DNA from: Aricia agestis
Lineage: Eukaryota > Arthropoda > Insecta > Lepidoptera > Lycaenidae
Direction of reading: 5' to 3'
Assembly: GCF_905147365.1 (NCBI RefSeq)
Contig: NC_056406.1
Coordinates: 2,492,501-2,556,500 of the forward strand
Length of the DNA stretch: 64,000 nt
Below are positions 1 through 12,109 of this stretch, piece by piece; within the stretch, counting starts at the first letter, position 1; each line of letters starts with the position of its first letter. The notes beneath the pieces are model-generated. The model saw only the letters and a program-made list of their open reading frames with translations. It was not told the origin of the DNA and did not search any database. A program made the position numbers and the translations under genes.

Positions 1-237
1 TGAACGTAACAGATCTGTATAAGTAAAATATCATTGGTACCCATCCATTCCTTACTTAGTTTTGTATGAAATGACTACATTTTTATTATTCTACATATTT
101 ATAAATATGTTACGTAGTATAAAACTATGTCGCTACCCGCTTCCTATAGGGATGGAAGCTAAAATCTTTAAAAAATTTCTTATATAAACTTAGAAAAACG
201 TCTTACATCGCAAAATAGCGATCGCCGGGTCAACTAG

Positions 238-1257
238 TCCTAATATTATAAAGGCGAAAGTTTGTTTGGATGTATGGATGTATGGATCTCTTTCACGCAA
301 AAACTATTGAACGGATTTTAATGAAACTTTACAATAGTATAGCTTATACATCAGAATAACATATAGGCTACAATTTTAGCCGAATTTCAAAATGGGGGAG
401 GTGTTATGTTCGTTTTCTTATTTCAACGATTACTCCGCCGTTTGTTAACCGATTTTCAAAATTTTTCTTTTGGTATATAGGGTATCATCCCAATTTGGTA
501 TTATATTTACAAAAGTGGTGACCTGATGAAGGGTCCAATCGAGGGAACTCCTCAAAATTTATAGGGAAACATATTGTGGTGACTTCGGTTTCGTGAGAAG
601 TATTCTAAGCATATGCTACCAACAAGTAAGATTTTGCACCAAGGTATACCTGGTATAACGTGGTCCGGAAGGTGCTGAGAGAACTCCTGATTCTTTATAG
701 ATACAAGTTTGGGAGTTTCAGCGTTGTTTTAAGAACGGAAAGCATATGCTACTATGCAAATTACATTCATCATCACCATCATCATCATCACTACCATATT
801 ACCATGCATGGTCCCATGGTTATGACTTATGAGCCTGTTATTGGTACTTTTCATAGTCTTTTAGATCGAGACTCGAGTTTGTCAAGCGATAATTTAAAAA
901 AATCTATACTTAATACTTATTATAAACCTAAAGAGTATGTTTGCTTGAACGCGCTAATCTCAAGAACTACTGGTCCGATTTAAAAATTTATTTCAGTTTT
1001 AGATAAGTCATTTATCGAGTAAGGCTAAGGCTATATATTATGACGCTAACACTCTACCGAAGAAACTCAGGAAAATGTAGGAAAAACGGGGGAAATATTA
1101 GAAAGGGTTTATCTCACGAACTACTGGAGCAATTTTTATAGCAATATTTGGCACAGATATAGAGTAGACCACGGGAGTATTGCTATTTTTTATGGGAAAA
1201 TGTACGGTTTCTGTAAAATTCCTAATTTACGCGGGCGAAGCCGCGCGGGACATCTAG
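238..1257 (+). mobile_element. Helitron, non-autonomous, near full length (H1)
   Basis: Starts with TCCTAATATTATAAAGGCG and ends with a GC hairpin (GCGGGC..GCCGCG) followed by CATCTAG and T. This is the terminus plan of Helitrons: 5' TC, 3' hairpin, CTRR, insertion before T. At 1,020 bp it is the longest copy of this type here. It contains no Rep/helicase frame. The open frame at 660-983 rich in His is a translated (CAT)n run at 769-793. A second CTAG lies directly upstream at 234-237, as if another Helitron 3' end abuts it. Confidence 0.75.
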
Positions 1258-1655
1258 TTTACAAATAAATTTATAATGAACAACTACGTTATAAATCCTC
1301 ATTGGCTTCCGATTTTTATATGACGCGCGCTTTTGTGCGTGAATGATCAATCAATCTATTCCAAATTTTGTCGGATAAAACTAAGCCAGGGTATAAACTG
1401 GACGCGCGGAATTTAATTTACCCGATTTAATAATGTTCTGCGGTTTGCCTAAATTCGTTAATGGTTAGCCAAGCATGACTGATTTTTTACCCGCAATTCC
1501 GCCCGCGTGAAATATATTATCCCAAGGGGTTTTATTTTTGGGGCCAAAATACGTCTAAGATAAAAGAAATTTACTAAGCCACGGATTATCCTTAACTCCT
1601 GACCTAACACACCTTTTATTCAAAAACGTTTAAACGTGTTTTTGACAAACAATGT
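1258..1655. other. unassigned AT-rich sequence
   Basis: No gene, tandem repeat or recognisable element termini were seen. Confidence 0.4.
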
Positions 1656-1934
1656 TTATGAAATAAGGGGGCAAACGAGCAAACAGGTCACCTCATGGAG
1701 CAACTTCCGTCACCCATGGACACTCGCAGCATCAAAAGAGCTGCAGGTGCGTTGCCGGCCTTTTTAGAGGGAATAGGGTAATAGGGGAGGGTAGGGAAGG
1801 GAAAAGGGTAGGGATTTGGGCCTCCGGTAAACTCACTCACTCGGCGAAATACAGCGCAAGCGCTGTTTCACGCGGGTTGTCTGTGAGCCGTTCGAGCCGG
1901 CCCATCCGTGCCGAAGCATGGGTCTCCCACGTCA
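1656..1934 (-). mobile_element. SINE-like element family C, copy 1
   Basis: Read on the minus strand it runs from a head beginning TGACGTGGGAGACCC, through the CAGCGCTTGCGCTG core and a (CCCTACCCTATTCC)-like region, to a tail CCCCCTTATTTCATAAA. Compared with the fullest copies (20484-20816, 40646-40982) it has lost about 20 bp in the head (the GGTATTTCTCCGGTC part). The poly-A tail is very short. Confidence 0.8.
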
Positions 1935-2685
1935 GAAAATTATTATAGCATTTTTTAAAACCATTAACAACTAATATTACTCCTTCAACTTCTTTAACTT
2001 TTTCCAACTATACAGTCGATCGCGCCGTGTCGCGTCGTGTTCAACACCGGCAAACAACGTGCGGAGTTGTTCACAACTTTCCCTCGGCTCAGCCGTTTCC
2101 ACGTCTTTTGTGAAACTTCCTCAAATTCTCCTCGTTTCAGATTACCTTTTTGGCACGTGATGAGAAATAATTAAATATTAAACGAGATTTGAGCAGCTAT
2201 GTACCAAAGTAAATACTGGGTAAACCATAATTATATTTGAAACGTATATAATTTTTTTTATATTATAAATTATTATCCTTTCCCTAGATTGCCATGTAGT
2301 TTCAGAGCCTATTCGATGAAAAGAGAAGGAAAGTGTAAAACTTTAATTCAATGTGTCAATTTTGATCTGAAAGTAGAACAAAAATGGCGATCCAATAATT
2401 TGCCTGAAGACATACAATAATTGCGCATTGAATAGGTAGCATTTCAATTTATTGAAACGGAATGCTTAAAAAATCTCTACTTTAAAAGTTTAATTAAATG
2501 CAGCTCAAATACTTTACCGCTTAAATGGAACATTTTTGTCGCTTCAAAATATTCAAGAGACAAAAAGCTATAATTTAACAAGGATTAAATGCGAAATGAA
2601 ATAAAAAGACTGTTCTGTTTCGTGCCTCCTCTCGAGAAAATATAGATCATAGACTTACGAAACGAAGAGGACAAAATGGCGAAAA
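1935..2685. other. unassigned AT-rich sequence
   Basis: No coding signal or known terminus was found. GC is a little higher at 2010-2110. Nothing else was seen. Confidence 0.4.
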
Positions 2686-3170
2686 GCAGCTTGTTAGGTT
2701 TCCGTTTTAGGTTCATTCAGACAGCAACGCGACGCGTAGATGCATTTCTAAATTTGTATGGATTTGACAGATTTCAATTGCGTCAGACGTCTTGCGAATC
2801 TGTCATTTCCATACTAATTAAAAATGCATCTACGCGTCACGTTTCGGTCTGAATCAACCCTTAGGGTTCAGTAGTCAACCAAGTTTTGTTGATTAGAGAA
2901 CCCTATAACGGAACCTTAACGAGCCGATTTTTTGTATATTGATAGATTAATAGTCATATAATTTAAGAGTAACATTGTCATACAAATAGAGCGAAACATA
3001 TTTTAGGACCATCAATTCAAAGTATGAAATCCTTTCTATCTCTGTTAGCTTTTAACTTTAACTACTTTCGAGATTTTTCGCAAATAAAAATTTGTTCGTC
3101 TCATCAAAATGAAGCTACTCACAAAAAATTAGCTTGATAGTAATAAAAAAATATTGTTCTAGGGCTCCCG
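2686..3170 (+). mobile_element. GGTTCCG-type dispersed repeat (family N), copy 1, interrupted
   Basis: The right part matches the inverted copy at 10798-11520 over the AAAATGAAGCTACTCAC and TTAAGAGTAACATTGTC blocks. The left part (TAGGTTTCCGTTTTA) is separated from GGGTTCAGTAGTCAACC by the 151-bp MITE at 2710-2860. The second copy reads continuously across this point, so the MITE entered later. No frame of interest. Confidence 0.6.
2710..2860. mobile_element. palindromic MITE family P, copy 1 (TTA target)
   Basis: Terminal inverted repeats GGTTCATTCAGAC / GTCTGAATCAACC extend inward through ACGCGTAGATGCATTT on both sides, so nearly the whole element is a fold-back. TTA flanks both ends (2707-2709, 2861-2863), the target size of PIF/Harbinger-type elements. 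Other copies lie at 51608-53833 and 56698-57444. Confidence 0.75.
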
Positions 3171-3374
3171 TACTTAAGAATTAATTAGATTTTAAAATTG
3201 ACTCTTTAAACTGTTCTATATTATCAGAGGTAGGTATTTCAGTAGTAAAGAAGTAAGCGAATGTGATAAGCGTATCACGCGGAATAAACGTATTTTTTTT
3301 CCAGCAATAACTATAATTTGTCCTTTCTTGGCACTCACAACCGTGACCCAAACAGACAGACGAACAGTATATAT

Positions 3375-3809
3375 GTATATATTATTACGCAAGCGAAAAA
3401 CTTTGTATCCCTTTTGACGAAAAATGCAGAAACGTATAGTTTATATGGTGAAGGAGTGCATCGAAATACTATTATTTTGAAATTATGCTTTTATCATACA
3501 TTTTTTTAACAAATAAAACGTTAAACACACTACAATACGCACACTCAAGAAGATGACAGATTTTTGAGTGACAAACCTATACATATACGAATAATACTCT
3601 TTTATTTATGGAGATAATGGATTATAGTTTTTTTAATGAATCTTAGATACTATTAGACAATGCTTACACGGCCAGTCTGAGATCAGCTGAGTCCCAGAGA
3701 CAAGAATTGAAAAAAACTATGATGAAGTCAATATTTTTTACAAAATATAGGTAGTAGTCCTAATGTCATTGCAAGTAAGGTCGAATTTCGACCATTGGGC
3801 GATCTCTAG
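3375..3809 (+). mobile_element. Helitron family B, copy 1
   Basis: The 3' end has the perfect hairpin GGTCGAA/TTTCGACC, a 10-base spacer (ATTGGGCGAT) and then CTCTAG|T. The 5' part begins around a TATATTATTACGCAAGCG motif shared with 45851 and 57328. A different family from H1 by sequence but with the same terminus plan. The 5' boundary is approximate. Confidence 0.7.
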
Positions 3810-4343
3810 TGTTTCATAATTTTGTTCCGACCGCTGTTCCTTCAAAACAATTATTTTTTGTATGTCGTAGAAATCACAAAGTTTATTAAGGTTACACAAG
3901 AGAGAAAAAGAAATATGCGGTATGTAAATGTGTCAGAAAGTTGGCAGATCTCGCAAACGAACACACGCACAATATTATGCGTATATGTGTATAACAAACA
4001 CATACACAGAACCGGATATTGTTAGGGAAATACTCGCGTTCATATTTTGAGGAACATCTGATATAAAGGAGTTTTATTTCGTTTCGGTGCGTGTTTGTTA
4101 CATGTTTCAATGTTGAGTTTTTTCCACAATAATATTACTGTATAATTTTGCTTTGATGAAAGAAACTCCTATTGTTAGAATTTAATAAGTATAGAAAAAT
4201 TTTAAATTCCTGAAATGACGTAAAATTGTTTGCATTTGTTTTAATTTTTAGGTGGGGCAAGATTAAACCCCGTATCCTACAATCTAGTCTTCGTTCCTAT
4301 TAAAATAAATAATCTTCATAAAAATCTTTACAATACTCATACT
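3810..4343. other. unassigned AT-rich sequence
   Basis: Short CA/TA-rich runs at 3960-4010 produce chance open frames on both strands. No gene signal was seen. Confidence 0.4.
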
Positions 4344-4552
4344 TCCATACTAATATTTTAAATGCGAAAATGTATCTATCTGTCTCTCTGTCACCTCTTC
4401 AGGCCTAAACCACTTAACCGATTCTAATGAAATTTGGTATGAATGTACTTTGAATCCTGGCAAAGGACGTGAGACACTTTTTATCGCGGAAAATGTACAG
4501 TTCCCGCGCGATATACGAATTTCTACGCGACGTTGTTGCGGGCACCATATAG
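4344..4552 (+). mobile_element. short Helitron of the GCGCAACGGAGTTGCG type (H2)
   Basis: This is the common ~200-bp Helitron of the window. TCCATACTAATATT starts it, a (CTGTC)n patch follows, then CCGATTCTAATGAAATTTGG, and a 3' hairpin (GCGACGTTGTTGCG here). The terminal CTAG has decayed to ATAG. Confidence 0.75.
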
Positions 4553-4990
4553 TTTTTCTCATAAAACATAATATAATGTAGCATAAAATTAAAATAAAAC
4601 TGTTAAATATCCATTTAATTTTGTGAAAGTCGTCAGAACTCCCTGTAGGCCCAGAAATGATTTAATTAACTAAATACAATCGCAATCGAATTTCGGTCCA
4701 CCGAAGAATCTTTTCAAACGAGTCCCCTGAGAAATTGTAAGTACGCCCCTGGCGCAAGTAGCTACGCCCCCTGGTAGCTGGCTATGAATTAAAATTAGAA
4801 ATGATATATTCCGTGGAAATCCATGAATGACGTAGCCATCGGTCCGTTAAGTCGGGGGTAGGCCGTGAAAGCACCTTTTCAACAAGATATCATATAAAAT
4901 GTAAATACTTTTTTCTTTTGAATTGAAATAAATATAGATTGCGCGCTTTTGAATTCATGTTTATTCGAGTTGGGACTTGGGAGTGAGCCA
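4553..4990. other. unassigned sequence
   Basis: No element boundaries or coding signal were seen. Confidence 0.35.
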
Positions 4991-5133
4991 TACTAATTAA
5001 TAGCGAAAGTTACCTGTCTGTTACCTCTTGACGTCCCAACCGCTGAACCGATTTTGCTGGGCATAGAAATACTTCGTTTCCCGGGCACAGATATACAACA
5101 ATTTTGGCGCACCGGAGTTCCGGGCCTCATCTC
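4991..5133 (+). mobile_element. decayed short Helitron (H3)
   Basis: CATACTAATTAATAGCGAAAG, ACCGCTGAACCGATTTTGCT and GGCGCACCGGAGTTCCGGGC match the H2-type consensus in order, with about 60 bp lost between them. The CTAG end reads CGTG. Confidence 0.6.
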
Positions 5134-5216
5134 GTGACTACAGTGCACTCACTTGCAGACCTACAAGGATGTAGTGCGGCATTGTCAAACAATACTAAAT
5201 GTTTGAGTGGGAAATT

Positions 5217-5254
5217 TGACGACCTCTGTGGCTCAGTAATTGGTGGGCTGTAAC
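5217..5254 (+). mobile_element. head fragment of tRNA-derived SINE (family T)
   Basis: TTTGACGACCTCTGTGGCTC matches the head of the SINE at 32271. Only about 38 bp remain before unrelated sequence. Confidence 0.4.
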
Positions 5255-5274
5255 CTTCCTCGATAAATGGGCTA

Positions 5275-5393
5275 TCTAACACTGAAATAATTTTTCAAAT
5301 CGGACCAGTAGTTCCTGAGATTAGCGCGCGCAAACAAACAAATTCTGAAGAGTTTGTATGAAAAGCTGAAGCTTTATAATATTAAGTATCTAA
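5275..5393 (-). mobile_element. Helitron 5'-end fragment (H4)
   Basis: On the minus strand it begins TACTTAATATTATAAAGC and contains GCGCTAATCTCAGGAACT and the CTGGTCCGATTT motif, which is also inside H1 (945-980). No 3' end was found. Confidence 0.5.
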
Positions 5394-5919
5394 GATGTTT
5401 GCAATTTATTCGAGGTATAGTTTTGACACAATAGATATAACGACCAGTAGTTCGACTGCAAAGAAACGGACAGGTTTCAATATCTGTCAAATTCGTCGGG
5501 TTTCACTAGGATTATGAACGGAATGTGCCTCGCGCTGGCTGATATAATTTATTTTTAAATATTTAAAATAAAGATTTCAAAATTGGATTCTGTCAATTTT
5601 GATCGCATGTGCCAAAACACAAACAACAATACGACCAAAGAGGTCGTCCAGCGAATATGTCATAGTTTTAAATTCGTAGGTAACAAGTTAACAACCCTAG
5701 CGACAATTTTCGTCATAATACGTCAAATTAAAATTTTCAACATCAGTTCTAAGTCGGCATACTCTATCATTCTGTCTACTCTGGTTTTGACGATACATAT
5801 TATGTAACGGCAAAATACCAAAGTGCCACGTTAGAATCTAAACCAGCACTAACCGGTTAATACGTCTAGTTTTAGCCGTTTGGAACTATATTATTTATAA
5901 CCATTTCAATTCAGCTAAA
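5394..5919. other. unassigned AT-rich sequence
   Basis: The 74-codon open frame at 5583-5807 has no recognisable domain and an AT-driven composition, so I treat it as chance. Confidence 0.4.
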
Positions 5920-6378
5920 GGTGACTCCGCCTTAAAGTAAAAAAAAACCGTGTTGGATATGTTTTAGATCGCTTATTTTCTATGAGAGGCCAGGCCGGCC
6001 TCTCATAGAAAACAAGCAACGAAACAGCAAAAAATGGAAAGGGCTTAGCGACCAAATGGTATTTGTCGCGTAATTTAAAAACCATAAATACATTTCATAT
6101 AAGCTATGGGCAAATTAAAGTGTATGCTTGAACCAATCTATGTACAAATTTTGGAAGCTTAAATCACTCTCCTCTGTTGGCAAAATAGGAATCGCTTATT
6201 TTACAGAGGTCTTTTTGAATAATTATTCTGTGTTATAAAAGTTGACCAACCGTGTTATGCTATGGGTAATTCAAAGACAAAGACATGATGAATACTGACA
6301 ATGAACTTTAATTTCTTAGCTTTAGTCATTGCTGAGAAAAATCGACATCGCTACAGCCAAATTATCAAGGCGTCGCCT
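5920..6378 (-). mobile_element. MITE family F, copy 1, with conserved hairpin
   Basis: Termini GGTGACTCCGCC / GGCGTCGCC are inverted. Near one end sits a 16-bp perfect stem (TTTTCTATGAGAGGCC and its complement, about 5976-6013). Copies at 50770-51122 and 58745-59182 match most of its length. Target duplication is not clear at this copy; copy 3 is flanked by TTAA. Confidence 0.65.
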
Positions 6379-6815
6379 CTGGTATAATCCGAATGATTTC
6401 GAGTGAAAATAATTTTTGTATCACACATATTACATATCATGCTTTAAAAATAACAATACAATATTAATATGATTATTTCTCAGAATCGCGTACAAACAAT
6501 TTTACATAACCAGTATTTCGATATTATTATTTTAAACCTTTACAATTTTAATGATAAAATAAACTTTGCGTTACCCTGGCTGCTGTAATAGAGTGAAAAG
6601 AGAATTTAATAATAATTTTAATTAATTAATTAATTAAAGGTTTGAGTTTGTGTTGATTACATTCCAGTCAAATGAGTATTATTATTATTATTATTATCAG
6701 CCTACAGTGTCCCACTGAGTATTATTTAAAATAAATGAAATAAACTTATTCGAATTCATAAGTCAGTTGTATGCGGATTTTTATAATAAGTAATTGATAA
6801 TAGTTGTTCCGGCAA
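6379..6815. other. AT-rich sequence with simple repeats
   Basis: Holds (TTAA)n near 6618-6640 and (ATT)n at 6678-6698. The latter is followed by CAGCCTACAGTGTCCCACTG, which looks like the minus-strand 3' tail of an RTE-type LINE (compare 26930 and 27350). Otherwise nothing was seen. Confidence 0.4.
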
Positions 6816-6860
6816 ACGTTGTTTTGCCATATAAAGTATTCGCCCATATTATTTTATTGA
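6816..6860. repeat. short dispersed repeat shared with 9771-9845
   Basis: CAAACGTTGTTTTGCCATAT and CCCATATTATTTTATTGAAG recur in opposite orientation at 9771-9845, with the first block again at 35452. The parent element was not identified. Confidence 0.5.
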
Positions 6861-6952
6861 AGTGATTAAATAACCACGAAAATCGGTCGAGCCGTTTCAG
6901 ATGAGTTCAATTACGCACACCGCGACACGAGAATTTATATAATATACTTATT

Positions 6953-7031
6953 AGAAATATAACATGAGTAGGGGGGACTCATGTTATATCTAATGAAGTA
7001 AATATTATCTTAATATAATATTTACTTAATT
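6953..7031. repeat. two adjacent hairpins
   Basis: The first is a ~19-bp stem centred on ACATGAGTAGGGGGGACTC (6953-6993). The second is AAGTAAATATTAT with its complement (7001-7031). They may be the remnant of a palindromic MITE. Confidence 0.6.
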
Positions 7032-7802
7032 AATAATAATTATAATATATTTTATTCGCTATGTTTTCTTGTCTGCTTGTTTTTGTCTAGCGCATTGAAA
7101 AGCTCTTATGGCTGATAAACGCTGCGAAAATTGTGTAGTAATAACTACATAAGGAAATATTTTTTTAGTAAAAGAAATATTTACTTACCTAGTATATTTA
7201 CAATTTTGTTTTTTCAAAAAACAAATCAAAATAAATTTTGACCCGAAAAGATAATACGATGTCCTGGCACGTGATACCAATCATTAGAGTTCCTTTTTTG
7301 AAATTTTTCGTAGATTTGGCGCCAACGAAGGCGCGGATGCATTTTATTTCTAAATTCAAAATCGATACTTGTGTGTGGCCAGCATGCCGCATGTGATTTC
7401 GGAATAATGTTGCCAGGTGCAGATTATTAAATTACACTGAAGTTTGCCGAACTTCGGCAGAGTTTGAAAATCAATACCATTTACTGAAGGCAAATTGATG
7501 AAATGTATTGTGCCTTACATTTCGCGTGTATTACTTGGAAAAACATTGTGACATTATAGCAAGCAATATTAACGGATAGCTCCTTTAAGTTAATACTAAT
7601 TAAATTATTGCATTTACTCTTGTGACAAGTTGAATGTGTTTGTCTGCTCCTAGCTCCCAAGGAAATTGACGCATTTTATATTAGATTTTTTTTAAGATGA
7701 CGCGGACGTCATATTCTTACCTCTTATAATTCATCACCATCAGCTTGGTTGTTTGACAGATTTATTTAAAACAATATGTTGCATTTCATTTTATGAGTAA
7801 TT
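7032..7802. other. unassigned AT-rich sequence
   Basis: No gene, repeat or terminus was recognised. Confidence 0.4.
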
Positions 7803-8011
7803 ATAGGTCTACCAGAATCTGAAGGCAAAAAGTGAGAAAATAAATTGACTAGCAATACCGGGAATTAGAATAAAACATTTTGATCCTTTTTTGTCCTTAT
7901 AGCGGCTTATTCTGTGTGTGAAACATGCAAATATAAAAAAATCTAATGATCAAGGCTATTTTTTAAAAATCTGCCATCAAAATTTGCCATCAGATTCTAG
8001 TAGACCTATAG
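7803..8011. mobile_element. MITE with ~28-bp terminal inverted repeats
   Basis: ATAGGTCTACCAGAATCTGA at the left is mirrored by TCAGATTCTAGTAGACCTAT at the right with one mismatch. The interior is non-coding. Target duplication is not certain. Confidence 0.7.
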
Positions 8012-8505
8012 TAGTTCACACATAACACCTAGCTTATAAGGTAGCAAAATACCAGTATTTTACCTCTGCACCGCGCACTTAAAGCACTGAACCCATTTGG
8101 ATTAAATTATTTTAAATACATCCGAAACCGGAGTACTTTTACAAAGAATTTTTCACAAAGAATTTAAGATGACATTTCAAAATTTTTATAGCAACAAAAT
8201 AACGTCAAAAAAATTTACGGACGAAATCGGGGGCAAAACCCACTGTTATATTATAACGTATGCCCGATTATCCTGTCACAATAAACAGGGCTGCGGACAC
8301 GGGGTGACAGATAGCATCACTAATCCGCAGGTCGGCGAAAGGCTTACGCTAAACAACGCCGAAATATGACCCTGATGAGTACCGGTGTAGGGCACAAGCT
8401 GAAGATTAAATAAATAATGACAGATAGTAATTTTGGTCGGATCTGTGACAGAAAAAAGGAGATCATGTCATTATGATACAACCCTAAACTCCTAAATTTA
8501 AGGCT
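8012..8505. other. unassigned sequence
   Basis: GC is slightly higher at 8220-8390. The 66-codon open frame at 8169-8369 is not recognised and lacks supporting signals. Confidence 0.4.
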
Positions 8506-8775
8506 GTTTTTTTATGAAAGAAAGGTGTAAACGAGCAAACGGGTCACCTGATGGAAAGCAACTTCTGTCGCCCATGGACACTCGCAGCATCAGAAGAGCT
8601 GCAGGTTCATTGCCGATCTTTTAAAAGGGAATAAATAGGGTAATAGGGGAGGGTATTGGGCCTCCGATAAACTCACACACTCGTGCAACAAACACCGCAA
8701 GCGCTATTTCACGCCGGTTTTCTGTGAGCCGGTGGTATTTCTCTGGTCGTGCCGAAGCATGGCTCTCCTACGTCA
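8506..8775 (-). mobile_element. SINE-like element family C, copy 2
   Basis: Complete in order, with a short T-run (tail on the minus strand) at 8506-8513. The polypyrimidine region is shortened, and substitutions are more frequent than in the 20.5 kb copy, which suggests an older insertion. Confidence 0.8.
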
Positions 8776-9062
8776 AGTTGTGTCTGACTTAAGTCAAGAA
8801 AATATGTGTGTAGTGTCTAAGTTAATTTAAAAATCAGGAATTAGAAATTACACCTTAACGAATCGAGGCGCGACTTAGTGATGCTAAGAAATCAGCTGCC
8901 TTACTCCTTAAAATCAGAATTGAATCGAGAATTGAATCAGCTCGATCTCAAAGCTACTACGGACATAATTATATTATTTAAGTGAAATCGTGCTGCGGCT
9001 CAATTTAGAACTTCGATCTCAACGGCTTTTCCTTCTCTTGAAACCTATAGTACTTATAAGCT

Positions 9063-9299
9063 TTGTCCACACTGTACCTTTTTATATTATTTATAGTGCG
9101 TTATAGCGCAGTCAACGGCGAACGTGAGGCATGCCCGCGACGCATGCCCTCTGACCGTATCCAAAACTTTCGCTTTGTTATTAAAAATGACAGTTGGCGT
9201 TGCGTTCAATGATGCATTCAATTATTGAATGCGCCAACATGAAAGTTGAATGAAAGAAGATGACGAAAATTGAAGACGAAAGCGCATAGTGTGGACATA
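9063..9299. mobile_element. MITE with GTCCACACT / AGTGTGGAC ends
   Basis: TTGTCCACACTGT at the left and ATAGTGTGGACATA at the right are inverted. The interior contains palindromic patches (GCATTCAATTATTGAATGC). Target duplication is not visible. Confidence 0.5.
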
Positions 9300-9310
9300 G
9301 GGGAGCTATA

Positions 9311-9535
9311 CTAGCGCACGATGGCTTCGCTCGCGTTAAGAAGTATTATTATATATAAACTTTCATCCCCTATTTTAACCCCTTGGAGGTGGAATTGATC
9401 AAAATCCTTTCTTAGCGGATGCCTACGTCATAATATCTACCTGCATGCCAAATTTCAGCCCGATCGGTCCAGTGGTTTGGGCTGTGCGTTGATAGATGTC
9501 AGTCAGTCACCTTTGAGTTTTATATATTATATAGA
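9311..9535 (-). mobile_element. Helitron family J, copy 1
   Basis: On the minus strand it starts TCTATATAATATATAAAACT and ends in a GCGAGCGAAGCC hairpin region followed by CTAG (9311-9314). Conserved interior blocks are GGATGCCTACGTCATAA and CCCGATCGGTCCAGTGGT. Other copies lie at 53299-53536 and 63684-63806. Confidence 0.65.
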
Positions 9536-9857
9536 TATATTCTCGTGTCACAATGTTAGTCACCGTACTCCTCCAAAACGGCTTTACTGATTTTTACCAA
9601 ATTTTATATGCATATTCAGTAGGTCTAAGAATCGGCTACTGGCTACTTTTTATATTGATAAGTGCATTTGTTGAATAAATAATAGTAAATTATTACAACT
9701 CGAGACTGACGGCGACCATTGTTTGTGCGACGGGATAGCGATGGACGTTGCCATGGTGCCATACTTACATAGTCACTTCAATAAAATAATATGGGCGAAC
9801 AGGGGTGAACCGCGAAATACTTTATATGGCAAAATAACATTTGCCGGGACAGCTATA

Positions 9858-9975
9858 CTTCACTCGGGCTAACTTGTCGCTAGCGGTCATTGACTCCCTG
9901 TCAAAAACTTGTCATTTTCCATATAAAACCACGATTGACAATATCTGACACTTCATAGTATTGTTATATTAAGCT
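9858..9975. mobile_element. half of a mariner-like MITE (family AH)
   Basis: AGCGGTCATTGACTCCCTGT and ATTGACAATATCTGACACTT match the left half of the complete element at 60182-60396. The right terminus is missing. Confidence 0.55.
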
Positions 9976-10369
9976 ACTATTTTACGTCGATATCTCTTTT
10001 AAAATTAAAACATAATTAATAAGTTAAACGCTTACATTTTACACCTTGCACCAACGGTCCAGCATTAACTGATCAGGGTTTTGCTGAAAAGATGCCTATC
10101 TTTATCTTTTCAGATAATGAAGAGAGCTCTTTAAAATTCATCGCAGCCATATCTTAATAAGATCTAATTCCGGAGCCGTGGTAATTATTTAATTAACTTC
10201 ACGTTAGCGGCATATTTAAGTAGCTATAAATGCCTCGACGGCTTTGGAATTCTTGTACGATGTTACATAAGGGGATATAAAATATTTTTACTCTAAGATA
10301 TTCATAAGAAGAGTAGACAAAAAGCTTTGACAAAAAGTAGCAAGTAAGTACTTGTACTAGTAGAGTCAA
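9976..10369. other. unassigned AT-rich sequence
   Basis: Nothing recognised. Confidence 0.35.
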
Positions 10370-10381
10370 TATAGTTTTTGT

Positions 10382-10737
10382 TAACACCTCCGTGGTTAAG
10401 TGGTTTAGAGCGCGTGGCTCTTGACTTGTGGGTTCGATTCCCGTGTTGGACACATGTTATTTCCAAGTTTGGTTAGGACAATGCAAAGCGATCACCTGAT
10501 TGTCTGACATAAATAATTAAGATGATCTATTTGTCGGATGGGCATATAAAAAGTCAGTCCTGCGCCTTATCTTGGCAGTCGTGTCGGTCTACCGTCCCAC
10601 TGGGCTATAAGAGTAAAGGAATAGAGAGTGCTCTTGTGTACTGCGCACACACTTGGACACTATAAAATTACCCCTGCGTAACTTGCTTAAATAAAACCAG
10701 TTACCGTCACGGAAACCAGGGTGGGATTTAATCTTAT
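10382..10737 (+). mobile_element. tRNA-derived SINE (family S), copy 1, with target duplication
   Basis: The head has a tRNA-like A box (CCGTGGTTAAGTGGTTTAG) and B box (GGGTTCGATTCCC), the internal RNA polymerase III promoter. A tRNA-unrelated body of ~280 bp follows (CCAAGTTTGGTTAGGACAAT .. CACTGGGCTATAAGAGT). The ATT-rich tail is eroded. A 12-bp duplication TATAGTTTTTGT flanks it (10370-10381 and 10738-10749), so both ends are exact. It is not a functional tRNA gene: the acceptor stem does not close and the body is fused to it. Confidence 0.88.
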
Positions 10738-10797
10738 TATAGTTTTTGTGCCTTGAGCAATTATTATACTCTAGTCCGGGTTCCGTAGAATAATTTT

Positions 10798-11520
10798 TTT
10801 TTATTACTATCAAGCTAATTTTTTGTGAGTAGCTTCATTTTAATAAGACCAACAACAATTTTATTTGCGAAAAATATCGAAAGTGGTAGCGAACAGAGAA
10901 GAAAGTATTTAAGGCCCAGTAGTCCCTAAAATAAGCAGGTCGATGTCTGTCAGTACGAATATCGACGTTAAGGACATTAAAATAACATTCATATCAGCGC
11001 GCCTTGTACAGTGGCGGTTACGCGCTCGCCTCGTGCCTTGATAGTAGAAAATAGGAGTAAAAACCTTTTGTTTTTAGTATTACACAAATCAAATATATCA
11101 AATCATAATCATTTACGTTAAGTTACGACACATATACTACATTTTTTGTTTTTCCTAGAAAGTGTGTAATTTAGCCATAAAATGATTTAATTATGAAAAA
11201 CAGCATTAGAAGAGTCATCTTTGAGATTTTTTTCTATCGAGCAGAATTTTTCAAATTGTGTACTGATATACCTTTGCATATAGAAAATTTTTTCAATTTT
11301 AAAACGGTACTTATTTTATACTTAAATAATGACATTTTGATTTGATTTGATGATCCTAAAATATGGGCTGTTGTATTTGTAGGACAATGTTACTCTTAAA
11401 TTATATAACTATTAACCTAAAAAATCAGCCGGTGAGGGTTCCGTTTTAGGGTTCCATAGTCAAACAAGTTTTGTTGATTGCGGAACCCTAAAACGGAACC
11501 CTAACCAGCTGATTAGGCTG
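10798..11520 (-). mobile_element. GGTTCCG-type dispersed repeat (family N), copy 2
   Basis: Inverted relative to copy 1. At its right end an inverted repeat (AGGGTTCCGTTTTAGGGTTC and its complement GGAACCCTAAAACGGAACC) spans about 11428-11516, giving a long hairpin. The interior is partly diverged or replaced. Confidence 0.6.
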
Positions 11521-11535
11521 ATTAACCCCTTTTAA

Positions 11536-12079
<544 letters not shown>

Positions 12080-12109
12080 TACATCTACTTAACAAGTTTC
12101 AATAGTATG

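Noticed and set aside
660..983. 107-codon open frame with a poly-His run
   Set aside because: It lies inside Helitron H1. The His run is a translated (CAT)n repeat and no domain or start context supports it.
10382..10460. tRNA gene
   Set aside because: A and B boxes are present, but the acceptor stem does not close and the sequence continues into a SINE body with target duplications. The same holds for 15305-15664, 26242-26601 and 32271-32358.
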